Positions 35,003 to 43,657 of a stretch of 64,000 nucleotides of DNA are shown here, piece by piece. How positions within the stretch are numbered: the stretch's first letter is position 1; each line of letters starts with the position of its first letter. The notes below the pieces were generated by a model. It was given only the letters and a program-made list of their open reading frames with translations. It had not been told where the DNA came from and made no database searches. The DNA is from Streptomonospora nanhaiensis (lineage in GTDB: Bacteria; Actinomycetota; Actinomycetes; Streptosporangiales; Streptosporangiaceae). The DNA lies in contig NZ_CP113264.1 of assembly GCF_026642255.1 (NCBI RefSeq), positions 1,984,001 through 2,048,000 of the forward strand, given 5' to 3'. A program made the position numbers and the translations under genes.

Positions 35003-37531
35003 ATGGGGCAGTCGGGAGGCGCCGGCCGCGGTATCAGGGCGCAGATCAACAAGATCGTGCTGATCCCCAGCATCACCTTCCTGGTGCTGTTCGTGGTGCT
35101 CAGCACTGCCACACTCGCCCAGGCCGTCTCCCTGAGAGCCGCCGTCGGCGAGGGACGCGCCGGGATCCAGCTGGCCGCGGCCCTGGGCCTCCTCCAGGAG
35201 GAGCGCCGCCTGACCGCGGAGTACATCGCGGCGCCCGGGGCCGACACGCGGGCGGCCCTCGTCGAGGAGGCCGAGCTGACCGACGAGGCCCTCGAAGGGG
35301 TCCGGGACCTGCGCGACACCCTCGGCGACCTGGACGACCCGGCGACCGAGTCGCTCACCGCGGACTTCTTCGACTCGCTGACGCGCGTCCAGGAACTGCG
35401 CGCCGACACCCTCGCCGCCCCGGGGCGGGCCGACAGCACCGTCGGCGCCTACACCGGGGCGATCGAGCAGGGCATCCGCCTCTACGCCGGGACGGCGCGC
35501 GCCCTCGACAACGGACCGGCCTCCTCGGAGGCCTCGGCCGCCACCGACCTGATGTGGGCCCAGGAGAGCTTCAGCCACGCCGACGCCCTCGTCAGCGCCG
35601 TCATCGCCCGCGGGGACCTCGACCGCGACCAGCAGACCCGGGTCGCCGAGCTCACCGCCGACGCCCGCCACCGCGTCGAGACCGTCCACCCGGGCGCCGC
35701 GTCCGACGACCGCGAACCGCCGGCCCTGGCGGCCCTGGCCGGGAGCGGCGCGTGGCAGGACGCCCTCGGCATCGCCGACACCCTCGCCCTCCACGAGGCG
35801 CCCGTCAGCGTCGACCCCCTCACCGCGGAGGTGGTCCGCGATCCCGATCCCCCCGCGGGGCTCGAGGACTGGCGCCAGGTCGCGGACCAGGTCAACGCGG
35901 ACCTGGCCGGCATCACCGCCGCCCGGACGGCCTCCGTCGTCACGGCCACCGAGGACGCCAGCACCTGGATGCTCACGCTCGCCCTCGGCGGAGGCATCAC
36001 CTCCCTGTTCGCGGGCACCGTCGCCTACGGGGTCGCCGCCCGCTCGGCGGGCCGCCTCACCCACCGGCTCGCCAAGCTGCGGGCCGACACCCTCGGATCC
36101 GCCCGCAGCGACCTGCCCCGCATCGTGCGCCGCCTGGAGGCGGGCGACCAGGTCGACATCGACACCGAGTTGAAGCAGCTGGACCACGGCGACGACGAGG
36201 TCGGCCAGGTCGCCGACGCCTTCAACATCGCCCAACGCACCGCCGTCGGCGCGGCCGTCAAACAGGCCGACATCCGCGCGGGGGTCAACCGGGTCTTCCT
36301 CGGCATCGCCCACCGCCACCAGTCCCTGCTCCAACGCCAGATCCAGCTGCTGGACCGGGTCGAACGCGAGGAGGAGGACCCCGACCTGCTGGAGAGCCTC
36401 TTCCAGCTGGACCACCTGGCGACCCGGGGCCGCCGCCACGCCGAGAACCTCATCATCCTGGGCGGGGCCCAGCCCGGACGGCGCTGGCGCCACCCCGTCC
36501 CGCTCATCGACATCCTGCGGGGCGCCATATCCGAGACCGACGAGTACGCCAGGGTCAGGCTGACGTCCGTGCCGGACCTGGCGCTCGCCGGCGCGGCCGT
36601 CGCCGACGTCATCCACATGCTCGCCGAGCTCGTGGAGAACGCCACCGCCTACTCGCCGCCGCACACCGAGGTCACCATCGCCACCGAGTCGGTGCCCAAG
36701 GGCGTGGCCATCGAGATCGAGGACCGGGGACTCGGCATGCCCGAGGACGTCCTGAACACGTCCAACAGGACACTCAGCGAAGCACCCGAGTTCGACGTGA
36801 TGGCCCCGGGCGCGGACTCGCGCCTGGGCCTGTTCGTCGTCGCGCGCCTCGCCGTCAAGCACGACATCAAGGCCCAGCTGCGCCCCTCGCCCTACGGGGG
36901 GACCAGGGCCGTGGTGCTCATCCCGGGGACGCTGGTCGCCGCCTCCTCCGCCGCTCCGGAGCGGCCCCCGGTCGCCGCGCGCCAGGCGGCCCGGGAGCGC
37001 CGCCGGCAGGAGGAGTCGGAGACGGACTCCGACCTGCTCGACACCGGCTACGCGCCCCGCCGGGCCAGGCCCGTCCTGCGGCCGGTCCCCCCGCACCGGG
37101 ACGGGGCCGGCGACACCGACGAGCAGGGGACGCGGAACCCACCGCCCCTGCGCCGGGTCCCGGAGCCCGTGGCCGACCCGGACCCGTCCGGCCCCGTGGC
37201 GGTGCGGCCCGCGACCGCCGCCGATCCGGCCCCGGGAGCGGCGCACGGCGGCCTCGTGGGCGCCGGGCCCGAGCGGGAGGGGCTTCCCAGACGCAGGCGC
37301 CAGGCCAGTCTCGCGCCCCAGCTCAGACAGGAGATCGAACCGGAGCGGGAGACCCCGGATGCCCCAGGCCCCACACAGAGGAGCCCCGAACAGGCGCGCC
37401 GGATGATGGACGCCTTCAGCGCCGGGACCCGGCGAGGACGGGAGGCGGACGTCGATGCCGACGGCCGCGAACACGACAGTGACGGTCAGGTCGGCGGCAG
37501 AGCCGACGATCACACGGGAGAGAGCGACTGA
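35003..37531 (+). CDS. cvnA: Conservon sensor-like histidine kinase (CvnA type)
   Basis: An 842-residue membrane protein. TM helices at about 18-38 and 322-350 enclose an outside nitrate/nitrite-sensor-like helical domain. A HAMP-like segment, an atypical H-region (IAHRHQSLLQRQIQLLDRVE) and a HATPase domain (N-box MLAELVENATAYSP near residue 535; G-box DRGLGMP) follow, then a disordered Pro/Arg-rich tail (about 650-842). In Streptomyces, CvnA proteins assemble with CvnB, C and D at the membrane in a G-protein-coupled-receptor-like complex. ATG 35003 with GGGAGGAA upstream. cvnB starts 1 bp after the stop. Confidence 0.92.
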   Translation: MGQSGGAGRGIRAQINKIVLIPSITFLVLFVVLSTATLAQAVSLRAAVGEGRAGIQLAAALGLLQEERRLTAEYIAAPGADTRAALVEEAELTDEALEGVRDLRDTLGDLDDPATESLTADFFDSLTRVQELRADTLAAPGRADSTVGAYTGAIEQGIRLYAGTARALDNGPASSEASAATDLMWAQESFSHADALVSAVIARGDLDRDQQTRVAELTADARHRVETVHPGAASDDREPPALAALAGSGAWQDALGIADTLALHEAPVSVDPLTAEVVRDPDPPAGLEDWRQVADQVNADLAGITAARTASVVTATEDASTWMLTLALGGGITSLFAGTVAYGVAARSAGRLTHRLAKLRADTLGSARSDLPRIVRRLEAGDQVDIDTELKQLDHGDDEVGQVADAFNIAQRTAVGAAVKQADIRAGVNRVFLGIAHRHQSLLQRQIQLLDRVEREEEDPDLLESLFQLDHLATRGRRHAENLIILGGAQPGRRWRHPVPLIDILRGAISETDEYARVRLTSVPDLALAGAAVADVIHMLAELVENATAYSPPHTEVTIATESVPKGVAIEIEDRGLGMPEDVLNTSNRTLSEAPEFDVMAPGADSRLGLFVVARLAVKHDIKAQLRPSPYGGTRAVVLIPGTLVAASSAAPERPPVAARQAARERRRQEESETDSDLLDTGYAPRRARPVLRPVPPHRDGAGDTDEQGTRNPPPLRRVPEPVADPDPSGPVAVRPATAADPAPGAAHGGLVGAGPEREGLPRRRRQASLAPQLRQEIEPERETPDAPGPTQRSPEQARRMMDAFSAGTRRGREADVDADGREHDSDGQVGGRADDHTGESD

Positions 37532-37532
37532 G

Positions 37533-37967
37533 ATGGTGGGCAAGAGCAACGCCGCGGACAACCTGGACTGGCTCCTCGACGACCTGGTCGACCGCGTCGT
37601 CGGCGCCGAGCACGCGATCGTGCTGTCCGCCGACGGGCTGCTGCTCGGACGCTCGCGGGGGTTGGCCTCTGACGACGCCGAGCACCTGTCGGCGCTGGCA
37701 TCGGCCTTCCAGAGCCTGGCACGGGGCACGGGACGGCACTTCGGCGGCGGCGACGTCCGTCAGACCGTGGTCGAGATGGAGCACTCCTACCTCTTCGTCA
37801 CCGCAGCGGGGGCGGGCGCGTGCCTGGCCGTACTGGCCAGGGAGGACGCCGATGTGGGCCTGGTGGCCTACGAGATGAACCTGCGGATCAAGAGGGTGGG
37901 CCAGTTCCTCACCGCCGCGCCGCGCAGGCCGGGGCGGCTCAGCTTCATGGGAGGTACCGGTTCGTGA
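37533..37967 (+). CDS. cvnB: Conservon roadblock/LC7 protein (CvnB type)
   Basis: A 144-residue roadblock/LC7 fold protein (LDWLLDDLVDRVVGAEHAIVLSADGLLLG). The family regulates small GTPases such as MglA, and in conservons it partners CvnD. ATG 37533 follows the cvnA stop by 1 bp; GTG 37536 is possible. An in-frame extension upstream to 37455 would overlap cvnA and lacks family sequence. Stop overlaps cvnC (GTGA). Confidence 0.95.
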   Translation: MVGKSNAADNLDWLLDDLVDRVVGAEHAIVLSADGLLLGRSRGLASDDAEHLSALASAFQSLARGTGRHFGGGDVRQTVVEMEHSYLFVTAAGAGACLAVLAREDADVGLVAYEMNLRIKRVGQFLTAAPRRPGRLSFMGGTGS

Positions 37968-38458
37968 ACACCTCCGAGGAACAGCGCGGGACGGGGTGGA
38001 CCGGTCCCGCCCCCGGCAGGCCGACGACCGGTCCGTTCCCCCGGCGACCCGCGCCGTCGTGGAACCGGGGGAGGGGGCACCCGACATCGGAGGGGCCCTC
38101 GGCGGGCGTCGGAGACGCCCCCGCCGGGTCCCTGGTGCGCCCCTACACCATGACCAGGGGCCGCACCCGGCCGCCCACGGGGCCGCGACTGGACATGATC
38201 ACCATCGTGGTGGCCGCCCGGGACCGGGAGGAGCGGGCCCTGGAACCCGAGTACCAGGCGATCATGCGTCTGTGCCGCAGACCCATATCGCTGGCGGAGA
38301 TCTCCGCCAGGCTCGACATTCCCCTGACGGTGGTGAGGGTGCTCCTGGGGGACCTCGTCGCCGCCGGCGACGTGCGCACCCGCGCGTCCGCGCCGGTCAC
38401 ACGGCTTCCCGAGAAGAAAGTACTTCAGGCGGTACTCGATGGCATCCGCAGACTCTGA
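37964..38458 (+). CDS. cvnC: Conservon DUF742 protein (CvnC type)
   Basis: A 164-residue protein. The first 60 or so residues are Pro/Gly-rich; the DUF742 domain follows (LVRPYTMTRGRTRPPTGPRLDMITIV), with a predicted winged-helix-like C-terminal part (ISLAEISARLDIPLTVVRVLLGDL). Usually binds the CvnA partner; biochemical role unclear. GTG start in a 4-bp overlap with cvnB. Confidence 0.94.
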   Translation: MNTSEEQRGTGWTGPAPGRPTTGPFPRRPAPSWNRGRGHPTSEGPSAGVGDAPAGSLVRPYTMTRGRTRPPTGPRLDMITIVVAARDREERALEPEYQAIMRLCRRPISLAEISARLDIPLTVVRVLLGDLVAAGDVRTRASAPVTRLPEKKVLQAVLDGIRRL

Positions 38459-39035
38459 GAACCGGCCGCCGGAGGCGATCCCGCAGGCCGTCAAGATCAT
38501 CGTCGCCGGGGGTTTCGGCGCGGGGAAGACCACCCTGGTCTCCTCCGTCAGCGAGATCACCCCGCTCAGTACCGAGGAGGTGATGACCGAGGCCAGCTAC
38601 GGGGTGGACGACCTCGGCGGGGTGGAGGAGAAGACCACCACCACGGTCGCGCTGGACTTCGGCCGGATCACGATCAACCCCGACATCGTCCTGTACCTGT
38701 TCGGCGCCCCCGGCCAGGACCGGTTCTGGTTCATGTGGGACGAACTGGCGGAGGGGGCCCTGGGGGCGATCGTCCTGGCCGACACCCGCCGCCTGCACAC
38801 CTGCTTCCACGCGGTGGACTTCTTCGAGCGCAGGGGCGTGCCCTTCGTGGTGGCGGTGAACCGCTTCGACGCGTCCGCCGACTACTGCCGGGAAGAGGTC
38901 CGCGAGGCGCTGGACATCTCCGGGGAGGTGCCGATCGTCATGGCCGACGCGCGTGACCGGGAATCCTGCAAGGAGGTGCTGGTGGAGCTGGTCACCCACG
39001 TGATCCAGGGCCGAAGCCCCGCCATGAGCGGCTGA
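38439..39035 (+). CDS. cvnD: Conservon small GTPase (CvnD type)
   Basis: A 198-residue Ras-like GTPase of the bacterial Cvn/MglA-related group. P-loop GGFGAGKTT near residue 24, switch region with EKTTTTVALDFG, a G3-type APGQDRF and a G4-type VNRFD in place of NKxD. It overlaps cvnC by 20 bp and completes the ABCD order. Its effector is unknown. Confidence 0.95.
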   Translation: MASADSENRPPEAIPQAVKIIVAGGFGAGKTTLVSSVSEITPLSTEEVMTEASYGVDDLGGVEEKTTTTVALDFGRITINPDIVLYLFGAPGQDRFWFMWDELAEGALGAIVLADTRRLHTCFHAVDFFERRGVPFVVAVNRFDASADYCREEVREALDISGEVPIVMADARDRESCKEVLVELVTHVIQGRSPAMSG

Positions 39036-39041
39036 TCCGGG

Positions 39042-39080
39042 CGAGGCGTCCCCCCGGCCCCCCACCTGGGGGACGCCTCG
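39042..39080 (+). terminator. Terminator of the first conservon
   Basis: A perfect 13-bp stem (39042-39054 with 39068-39080) and a 13-nt loop, 6 bp after the cvnD stop. Confidence 0.75.
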
Positions 39081-39192
39081 GTATACGTTCAGGAGACACG
39101 CCCGTGAATATGGTGTTGAACGCTACAATGTCGCGTCCGACGACCACTCTTCCGACTGGGCACCCCAATCCGCCTCTCATCTGAATCCTGGT

Positions 39193-40110
39193 ATGCGAAA
39201 CTCTGACCGACTTCCCCCACGCGAACTGCCCAAGCGGCGTTCCGGCCGCCACCGCAACCCGCTGTCCTTCGACAACTGGTTCGGCACTCCCGCGCTGATC
39301 ATGGCGGTCCCGGGCACGGCCGAACAGGCCAGGGGCGCCGACGGCGAGTCGATCGGTGCCCGGATGGCAGACCTCGTGCGCGCCTACCGCCCCGAGGTGA
39401 CCATCCGCTACGGGCACGTCGAGGGCGACGAACAGACCCTGGCCGAGGCGCTCGCCGACCTCGGCCCCTCGGACGAAAGGCCCCTGGGCGGCGTCATCGT
39501 CCCCTTGGTGACCGCTCCGCACCGGAGGGTCTCGGCCGCGATCGAGGACGCGGCCGTCCGGACCGGCGCCGACGTGCGCGTCACCGAGGGGCTCGGGCCG
39601 CACCCGATGCTCGCCGAGGTCCTGCACCTGCGCCTGGCCGAGGCCGGATACGTCCGGGCCGACCGCATGAGGCTGATCAGCGTGGTCGCCCGCAACACCA
39701 CCATGGCGGACGGCGTCGTGGTGGGAGCCGTCGGAGGCGAGGGCGCCGTCGGGGCCGCGGGGGTGACCGCGGTCCTGCTCGCCGCCCGGCTGGGCCTGAC
39801 CGTGCTGCCCGCGGACCTGGAGAACGAGGCCTCGGTGGAGCAGATCGTCGGCCAGCTGCGCCAGGGGGGCTGCCGCCGCCCGGTGATCGCCCCCAGCGCG
39901 CTCGGCCCCGAGCTGTCCGTCGAGAGGATGGAGGCGATCGCGGCGCGCTTCGGTGCCCGACTCGGCGCGTCTCTCGGCGCGGACAGCCTCCTCGGCAAGA
40001 TCGCGGCCCTGCGCTACGCCGAGGTCCTCAACTCGCTGGGCGTGGAGCAGCCGCCGACGGCCGAGGAGCTGCCCGCCCCCGTGGGCTCCCGGCACCGCCC
40101 GGAGTCCTGA
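39193..40110 (+). CDS. CbiX/sirohydrochlorin-chelatase-like protein lacking the usual histidine
   Basis: A 305-residue protein with two CbiX-like halves. In chelatases the first strand ends in a metal-binding His (AHGT or AHGS type); here the stretch reads LIMAVPGTAEQARG, with Pro at that place. The second half-site keeps VPLVTAPHRRV with a His. No other cobalamin, siroheme or nitrite-reductase gene is near. It may be a non-catalytic metal- or tetrapyrrole-binding protein. TACAAT at 39124-39129 is a possible -10, with no good -35. It sits alone between terminators and between the two conservons. Confidence 0.75.
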   Translation: MRNSDRLPPRELPKRRSGRHRNPLSFDNWFGTPALIMAVPGTAEQARGADGESIGARMADLVRAYRPEVTIRYGHVEGDEQTLAEALADLGPSDERPLGGVIVPLVTAPHRRVSAAIEDAAVRTGADVRVTEGLGPHPMLAEVLHLRLAEAGYVRADRMRLISVVARNTTMADGVVVGAVGGEGAVGAAGVTAVLLAARLGLTVLPADLENEASVEQIVGQLRQGGCRRPVIAPSALGPELSVERMEAIAARFGARLGASLGADSLLGKIAALRYAEVLNSLGVEQPPTAEELPAPVGSRHRPES

Positions 40111-40152
40111 GGGGCGCGACACGCCGTGCCCCCGCGGGCACCGGAGAGGGTC

Positions 40153-40190
40153 GCGAAGGGGTCGCCCGTTGCCACGGGCGGCCCCTTCGC
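40153..40190 (+). terminator. Terminator after the CbiX-like gene
   Basis: A 17-bp stem (40153-40169 with 40174-40190) with one T-G wobble and a 4-nt loop, 42 bp after the stop. Confidence 0.8.
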
Positions 40191-40223
40191 CGTTCCCACC
40201 TGCGGGTTCGCCGAGCCCGAGCG

Positions 40224-40239
40224 GCTGTGCTAGCACAGC
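40224..40239. promoter_or_regulatory. Palindromic candidate operator before the second conservon
   Basis: GCTGTGCTAGCACAGC is a perfect 16-bp palindrome, 160 bp before the second cvnA-type gene and 45 bp before a TTGACA. Likely a dimeric repressor or activator site; no family assigned. Confidence 0.5.
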
Positions 40240-40283
40240 TGACGGGATGTCGCGCGAGAGAAAAGGCAACTGCTAGTGATCAT

Positions 40284-40314
40284 TTGACAGCATACGGCAA
40301 CGATTTTTCGATAG
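40284..40314 (+). promoter_or_regulatory. Putative promoter of the second conservon
   Basis: TTGACA at 40284-40289 is a consensus -35. CGATAG at 40309-40314 (19-bp spacing) or TTCGAT at 40307-40312 (17-bp spacing) would be the -10. The region is AT-rich relative to its surroundings. Confidence 0.45.
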
Positions 40315-40383
40315 CCTCGGCAGGGCCGAAAGCCGCCGAGGCGCCCTCCCGGGCCCCGGCATCCGCACAGGCCGGAGGGGGCC

Positions 40384-43026
40384 ATGCGCAGAAACCGCGA
40401 CAACGCTTCCACGATCCGAGGACAGCTCACCCGTATCGTGCTCATCCCGAGCCTGTGCTTCCTGGCGCTCTGGCTCGTCGTGGCCGCAGTGGGCACGGTC
40501 CAGGCGGTCCAGCTGATGGGGGCTGTCCACCAGGCCCGCGAGGGGACCGAGGTCTTCTCGCGCGCGGCCGAGGAGCTGCGCCTCGAACGCAGGCTCTCCC
40601 TCGTCTACCAGGGGCGCTTCGAGAACAGCGGGCCCGACGAGGAGGCCTCCGCCGCGCTCGACGAGCAGAGGGCGGCCACCGACGCCGCACTGTCCTCCGC
40701 CGTCGAACTGGCCGAGCGCCTGCGCGGCACCCGCGACGACGAGGTCCGGCGCAGCGCGTCCGCGGTCACGGAGAGCCCCGAGTCCCTCGCCGGGATCCGC
40801 ACGCGCATCGACGAGCACGCCGCCGTGCGGGAGGAGACCCTCCTCCGCTTCGGCGAGATCCTCGACGTCACCACCGACGCGACCACCGCCCTGGTGCACA
40901 CCACCGACGGCGGTGCGAACCTCACCGACGCGGTCCTGACCAGCGAGCTCCTCGGCGCGAGGGCCGAGAGCGCCACCGCCGACGCCCTGCTCGCCGGGAG
41001 CATCGCCCGGGGGGAGATGGGCTACGAGGAGACGGCGCACTTCACCTACCTGACCGCCTCCTACCGGGACACCCTGGAGTCGGCCGCGCCCGTCATGCAC
41101 CCGAGCGTGCGGGAGCACTACGAGGACATGACCGCCTCGGAGGCCTGGACCCGCACAGAGGACCTCAGCCGCCAGGTGGTCACACGGTCCCCGCTCAGGG
41201 AGACCGTGTCGGACCCCGACGTGCCGGAGGCGGGGCCCGCGTCCTCCGAACTGAACACCTCCGTCGACGTCGGCGCGGAGGAGTGGGACGAGGCGTCCCC
41301 CCGGACCGTGGCCGCCCTGGACGGCCTGGCCCTCGCCCAGGCGGAGCGCACCGTCGACATGGCGTGGAGCGCGGCCCTGTTCCGCGTGTCGCTGGGCATC
41401 GCGGCGGCCGGGACGGTCCTCGCCGGCGGGGTGGTGGCCATCGCCGTGGTGAGCAGGTCCTCGCGGCGCCTGACCGTGCGCCTGCTCCGCCTGCGCGGAC
41501 AGATCCTGGAGCGGGACGAGGACCTGCCCGACATCGTCGACAGGGCCCAGCGCGGCCAGAAGGTCGACGTCCACGAGGAGCTGCCGCCGCTCGACGAGTG
41601 CGGCGACGACGAGATCGGACAGGTCGCGGAGGCCTTCGACAGCGCCCAGCTCACGGCGGTGGAGGCCGCGGTGCGCCAGGCGGAGATCAGGCGGGGCGCC
41701 AACCGGGCCTTCCTCGGCATCGCCTTCCGCAACCAGAACCTGGTCCAGCGGCAGCTGCGCCTCCTCGACGAGATCGAGTACCACGAGCAGGACCCCGAGG
41801 CGCTGCGCCGCCTGTTCCGCCTGGACCACATGGCCACCCGGGCCCGGCGCTACGCCGACAACCTCATCATCCTCGGCGGAGGGCAGTCGGCTCGGCGCTG
41901 GCGGCAGCCGCACCCGCTCGTCGACGTGCTGCGCGCCGCCATCGCCGAGACCGAGGACTTCGAGCGCGTCCGCCTGACGTCCGCCCCCCGTGCGCTCATG
42001 CACGGCCAGGTGGTCGCCGACGTGGTCCACCTGCTCGCCGAGCTGGTGGAGAACGCCACCCAGTTCTCCCCGGCGGGCACCCCCGTGGACGTCAGCTGCA
42101 CCCCGACCGCCGAGGGGCTGGTGGTCGAGGTCGAGGACCGCGGCCTGGGCATGTCCGACCACGGCTACGCCGCGGCCGAGCGGACGCTCCGCCGTCCTCC
42201 CGAGTTCGACGTGATGGCGCTTCCGGACGACCCCCGCCTGGGACTCTTCGTCGTCGCCCGCCTCGCCGAGCGGCACGGCGTGCGGGTGTGGCTCAGGCCG
42301 TCCCCCTACGGGGGCACCCGGGCCACGGCGCTCCTCCCCGAGTCGCTGCTGGAGCCGGTCGAGAACCCGGTGACGGTCACGGGCTCGCAGCAGGCGGTCC
42401 GTGACACCGGCGCACACCCCTCGGCCGGCTTCGGGCCGCCAGGGCCGAGCGGCCCGCAGAGCCCCGTGCCCGCACCCTGGCAGACCGGCGCCCAGAGTGT
42501 CGTCCCCGACCCCGGCCGGAGCGGTCCGCAGAGCGTCGTCCCCTCGCCCCCGGACGGCATGAGGGACGCCGACCCCGCCTACGGGTACCGCGGACCGAGG
42601 GGGGCGCCGAGCGCCCACCGCGCCGACGGGCCGTGGGACCCGGTCGACCCCGGCGGAAGGCGGATCCCCCGGACGGCCCTGCCGGTGTCCGCGCCGGGAG
42701 GCCCCGACCGCGCCCCCGGGTACGCCGCGCCCGGGGGCGGCGGGGGCGCCCCCTCCGCCGTTCCCGACCGGGGAGACCCCCGAGACCCCGCTCCGCCGAC
42801 GCGGACCACCGGCCCCCAGCACGGCCTGCGGCCGAACGGTCCCGGCGTCCGGACGGGGCCGCAGGGCCCCCTCCCGCAGAGGCGCCCCGAACCGGCGCAG
42901 ACGGGCGGCCCCCGGCAGCCCGCGCTGCCCAAGCGGTCGGCCCCGCGCCGGGAGGAAGGCCCCCACGGCGCCGGCGACCCCCGCATGTCCGTGCCGACAC
43001 CGCCGGGGGGACACGGTGAGCACTGA
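40384..43026 (+). CDS. Second CvnA-type sensor-like histidine kinase
   Basis: An 880-residue paralogue of the first conservon kinase. TM helices at about 17-39 and 328-357 enclose a sensor domain. The HAMP-like segment, atypical H-region (GIAFRNQNLVQRQLRLLDEIE, with no His at the usual place) and HATPase (LLAELVENATQFSP near residue 547; DRGLGMS) follow. The last 220 residues are Pro/Gly-rich and disordered. RxxxxNASTIRGQLTRIVLIP near the start matches the paralogue. It is followed directly by a DUF742 gene, but no roadblock or GTPase gene follows. Confidence 0.9.
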   Translation: MRRNRDNASTIRGQLTRIVLIPSLCFLALWLVVAAVGTVQAVQLMGAVHQAREGTEVFSRAAEELRLERRLSLVYQGRFENSGPDEEASAALDEQRAATDAALSSAVELAERLRGTRDDEVRRSASAVTESPESLAGIRTRIDEHAAVREETLLRFGEILDVTTDATTALVHTTDGGANLTDAVLTSELLGARAESATADALLAGSIARGEMGYEETAHFTYLTASYRDTLESAAPVMHPSVREHYEDMTASEAWTRTEDLSRQVVTRSPLRETVSDPDVPEAGPASSELNTSVDVGAEEWDEASPRTVAALDGLALAQAERTVDMAWSAALFRVSLGIAAAGTVLAGGVVAIAVVSRSSRRLTVRLLRLRGQILERDEDLPDIVDRAQRGQKVDVHEELPPLDECGDDEIGQVAEAFDSAQLTAVEAAVRQAEIRRGANRAFLGIAFRNQNLVQRQLRLLDEIEYHEQDPEALRRLFRLDHMATRARRYADNLIILGGGQSARRWRQPHPLVDVLRAAIAETEDFERVRLTSAPRALMHGQVVADVVHLLAELVENATQFSPAGTPVDVSCTPTAEGLVVEVEDRGLGMSDHGYAAAERTLRRPPEFDVMALPDDPRLGLFVVARLAERHGVRVWLRPSPYGGTRATALLPESLLEPVENPVTVTGSQQAVRDTGAHPSAGFGPPGPSGPQSPVPAPWQTGAQSVVPDPGRSGPQSVVPSPPDGMRDADPAYGYRGPRGAPSAHRADGPWDPVDPGGRRIPRTALPVSAPGGPDRAPGYAAPGGGGGAPSAVPDRGDPRDPAPPTRTTGPQHGLRPNGPGVRTGPQGPLPQRRPEPAQTGGPRQPALPKRSAPRREEGPHGAGDPRMSVPTPPGGHGEH

Positions 43027-43471
43027 AGGAACCCGCGCCCGCCGTCCCGCCGAACGGACCCCCGGGCCGGGGCCGGTCCCGGAGCGGTCGCCGGGGTGCG
43101 CCGACCGCGTGACCGAACCCGGAGGGGAGCGCTTCCTGCGCCCGTTCGCGGTGGCGGCGGGGGACCCCGGGGGCGGGGACCTCGAGGACCCGGGCGCGCA
43201 CGGGATCGACCTGCTCACACTGGTCATGGCGGCCCGCACCCCCGGTCGGCGCGAGTGGCTGCGGCCCGAGCGCGAGGCCGTTCTCGAACACGCCCTGCGC
43301 GCCCGCACCGTGGTCGAGCTCGCCGCCGAGGTGGGACTGCCGGTCGGCCAGGTGAGGTGCATGGTCTCCGCCCTGGTCGCCGAGGGGGCGCTCCAGCGGT
43401 GCGGTCCCTCCCGGCCGCTCGGCAGCGGGGAGATCCTGCACGCCGTCCTCGTCGGCCTGCGCTCGCTCTGA
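43016..43471 (+). CDS. Second DUF742 protein (CvnC type)
   Basis: A 151-residue DUF742 protein (FLRPFAVAAGD, LLTLVMAARTPGRREWLRPE, VVELAAEVGLPVGQVRCMVSAL). GTG 43016 overlaps the cvnA-like gene by 11 bp. In a full conservon a roadblock gene would precede and a GTPase gene follow; both are absent. It may bind the first conservon's CvnB and CvnD in trans. Confidence 0.88.
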   Translation: MSTEGTRARRPAERTPGPGPVPERSPGCADRVTEPGGERFLRPFAVAAGDPGGGDLEDPGAHGIDLLTLVMAARTPGRREWLRPEREAVLEHALRARTVVELAAEVGLPVGQVRCMVSALVAEGALQRCGPSRPLGSGEILHAVLVGLRSL

Positions 43472-43551
43472 CCACGGGCCCTCGGAGGGGTCTCCGCCGG
43501 CGAGGCCGCCGGGAGGCCCCGCGGTCCCCGGCGGGGACGCGTCCACCGGCC

Positions 43552-43635
43552 GTCCCCGCCCGCGCGGGCCCCGGAGGGCCGACTCGTCCAGTTCGCGGGC
43601 CGCCGCGCGGCAGTCCCCGCCCGCGCGGGCCCCGG
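43552..43635. repeat. 23-bp direct repeat before lhgO
   Basis: GTCCCCGCCCGCGCGGGCCC (with three further matching bases) occurs at 43552-43574 and 43613-43635, 61 bp apart. Each unit is itself partly self-complementary. Purpose unknown. Confidence 0.6.
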
Positions 43636-43645
43636 CCGGGGTTGC

Positions 43646-43651
43646 TAGCGT
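43646..43651 (+). promoter_or_regulatory. -10 element for a probably leaderless lhgO transcript
   Basis: TAGCGT ends 6 bp before the ATG at 43658, and no ribosome binding site is present (GCCGCC precedes ATG). A start at the A of ATG would be expected. The -35 is weak. Confidence 0.55.
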
Positions 43652-43657
43652 GCCGCC

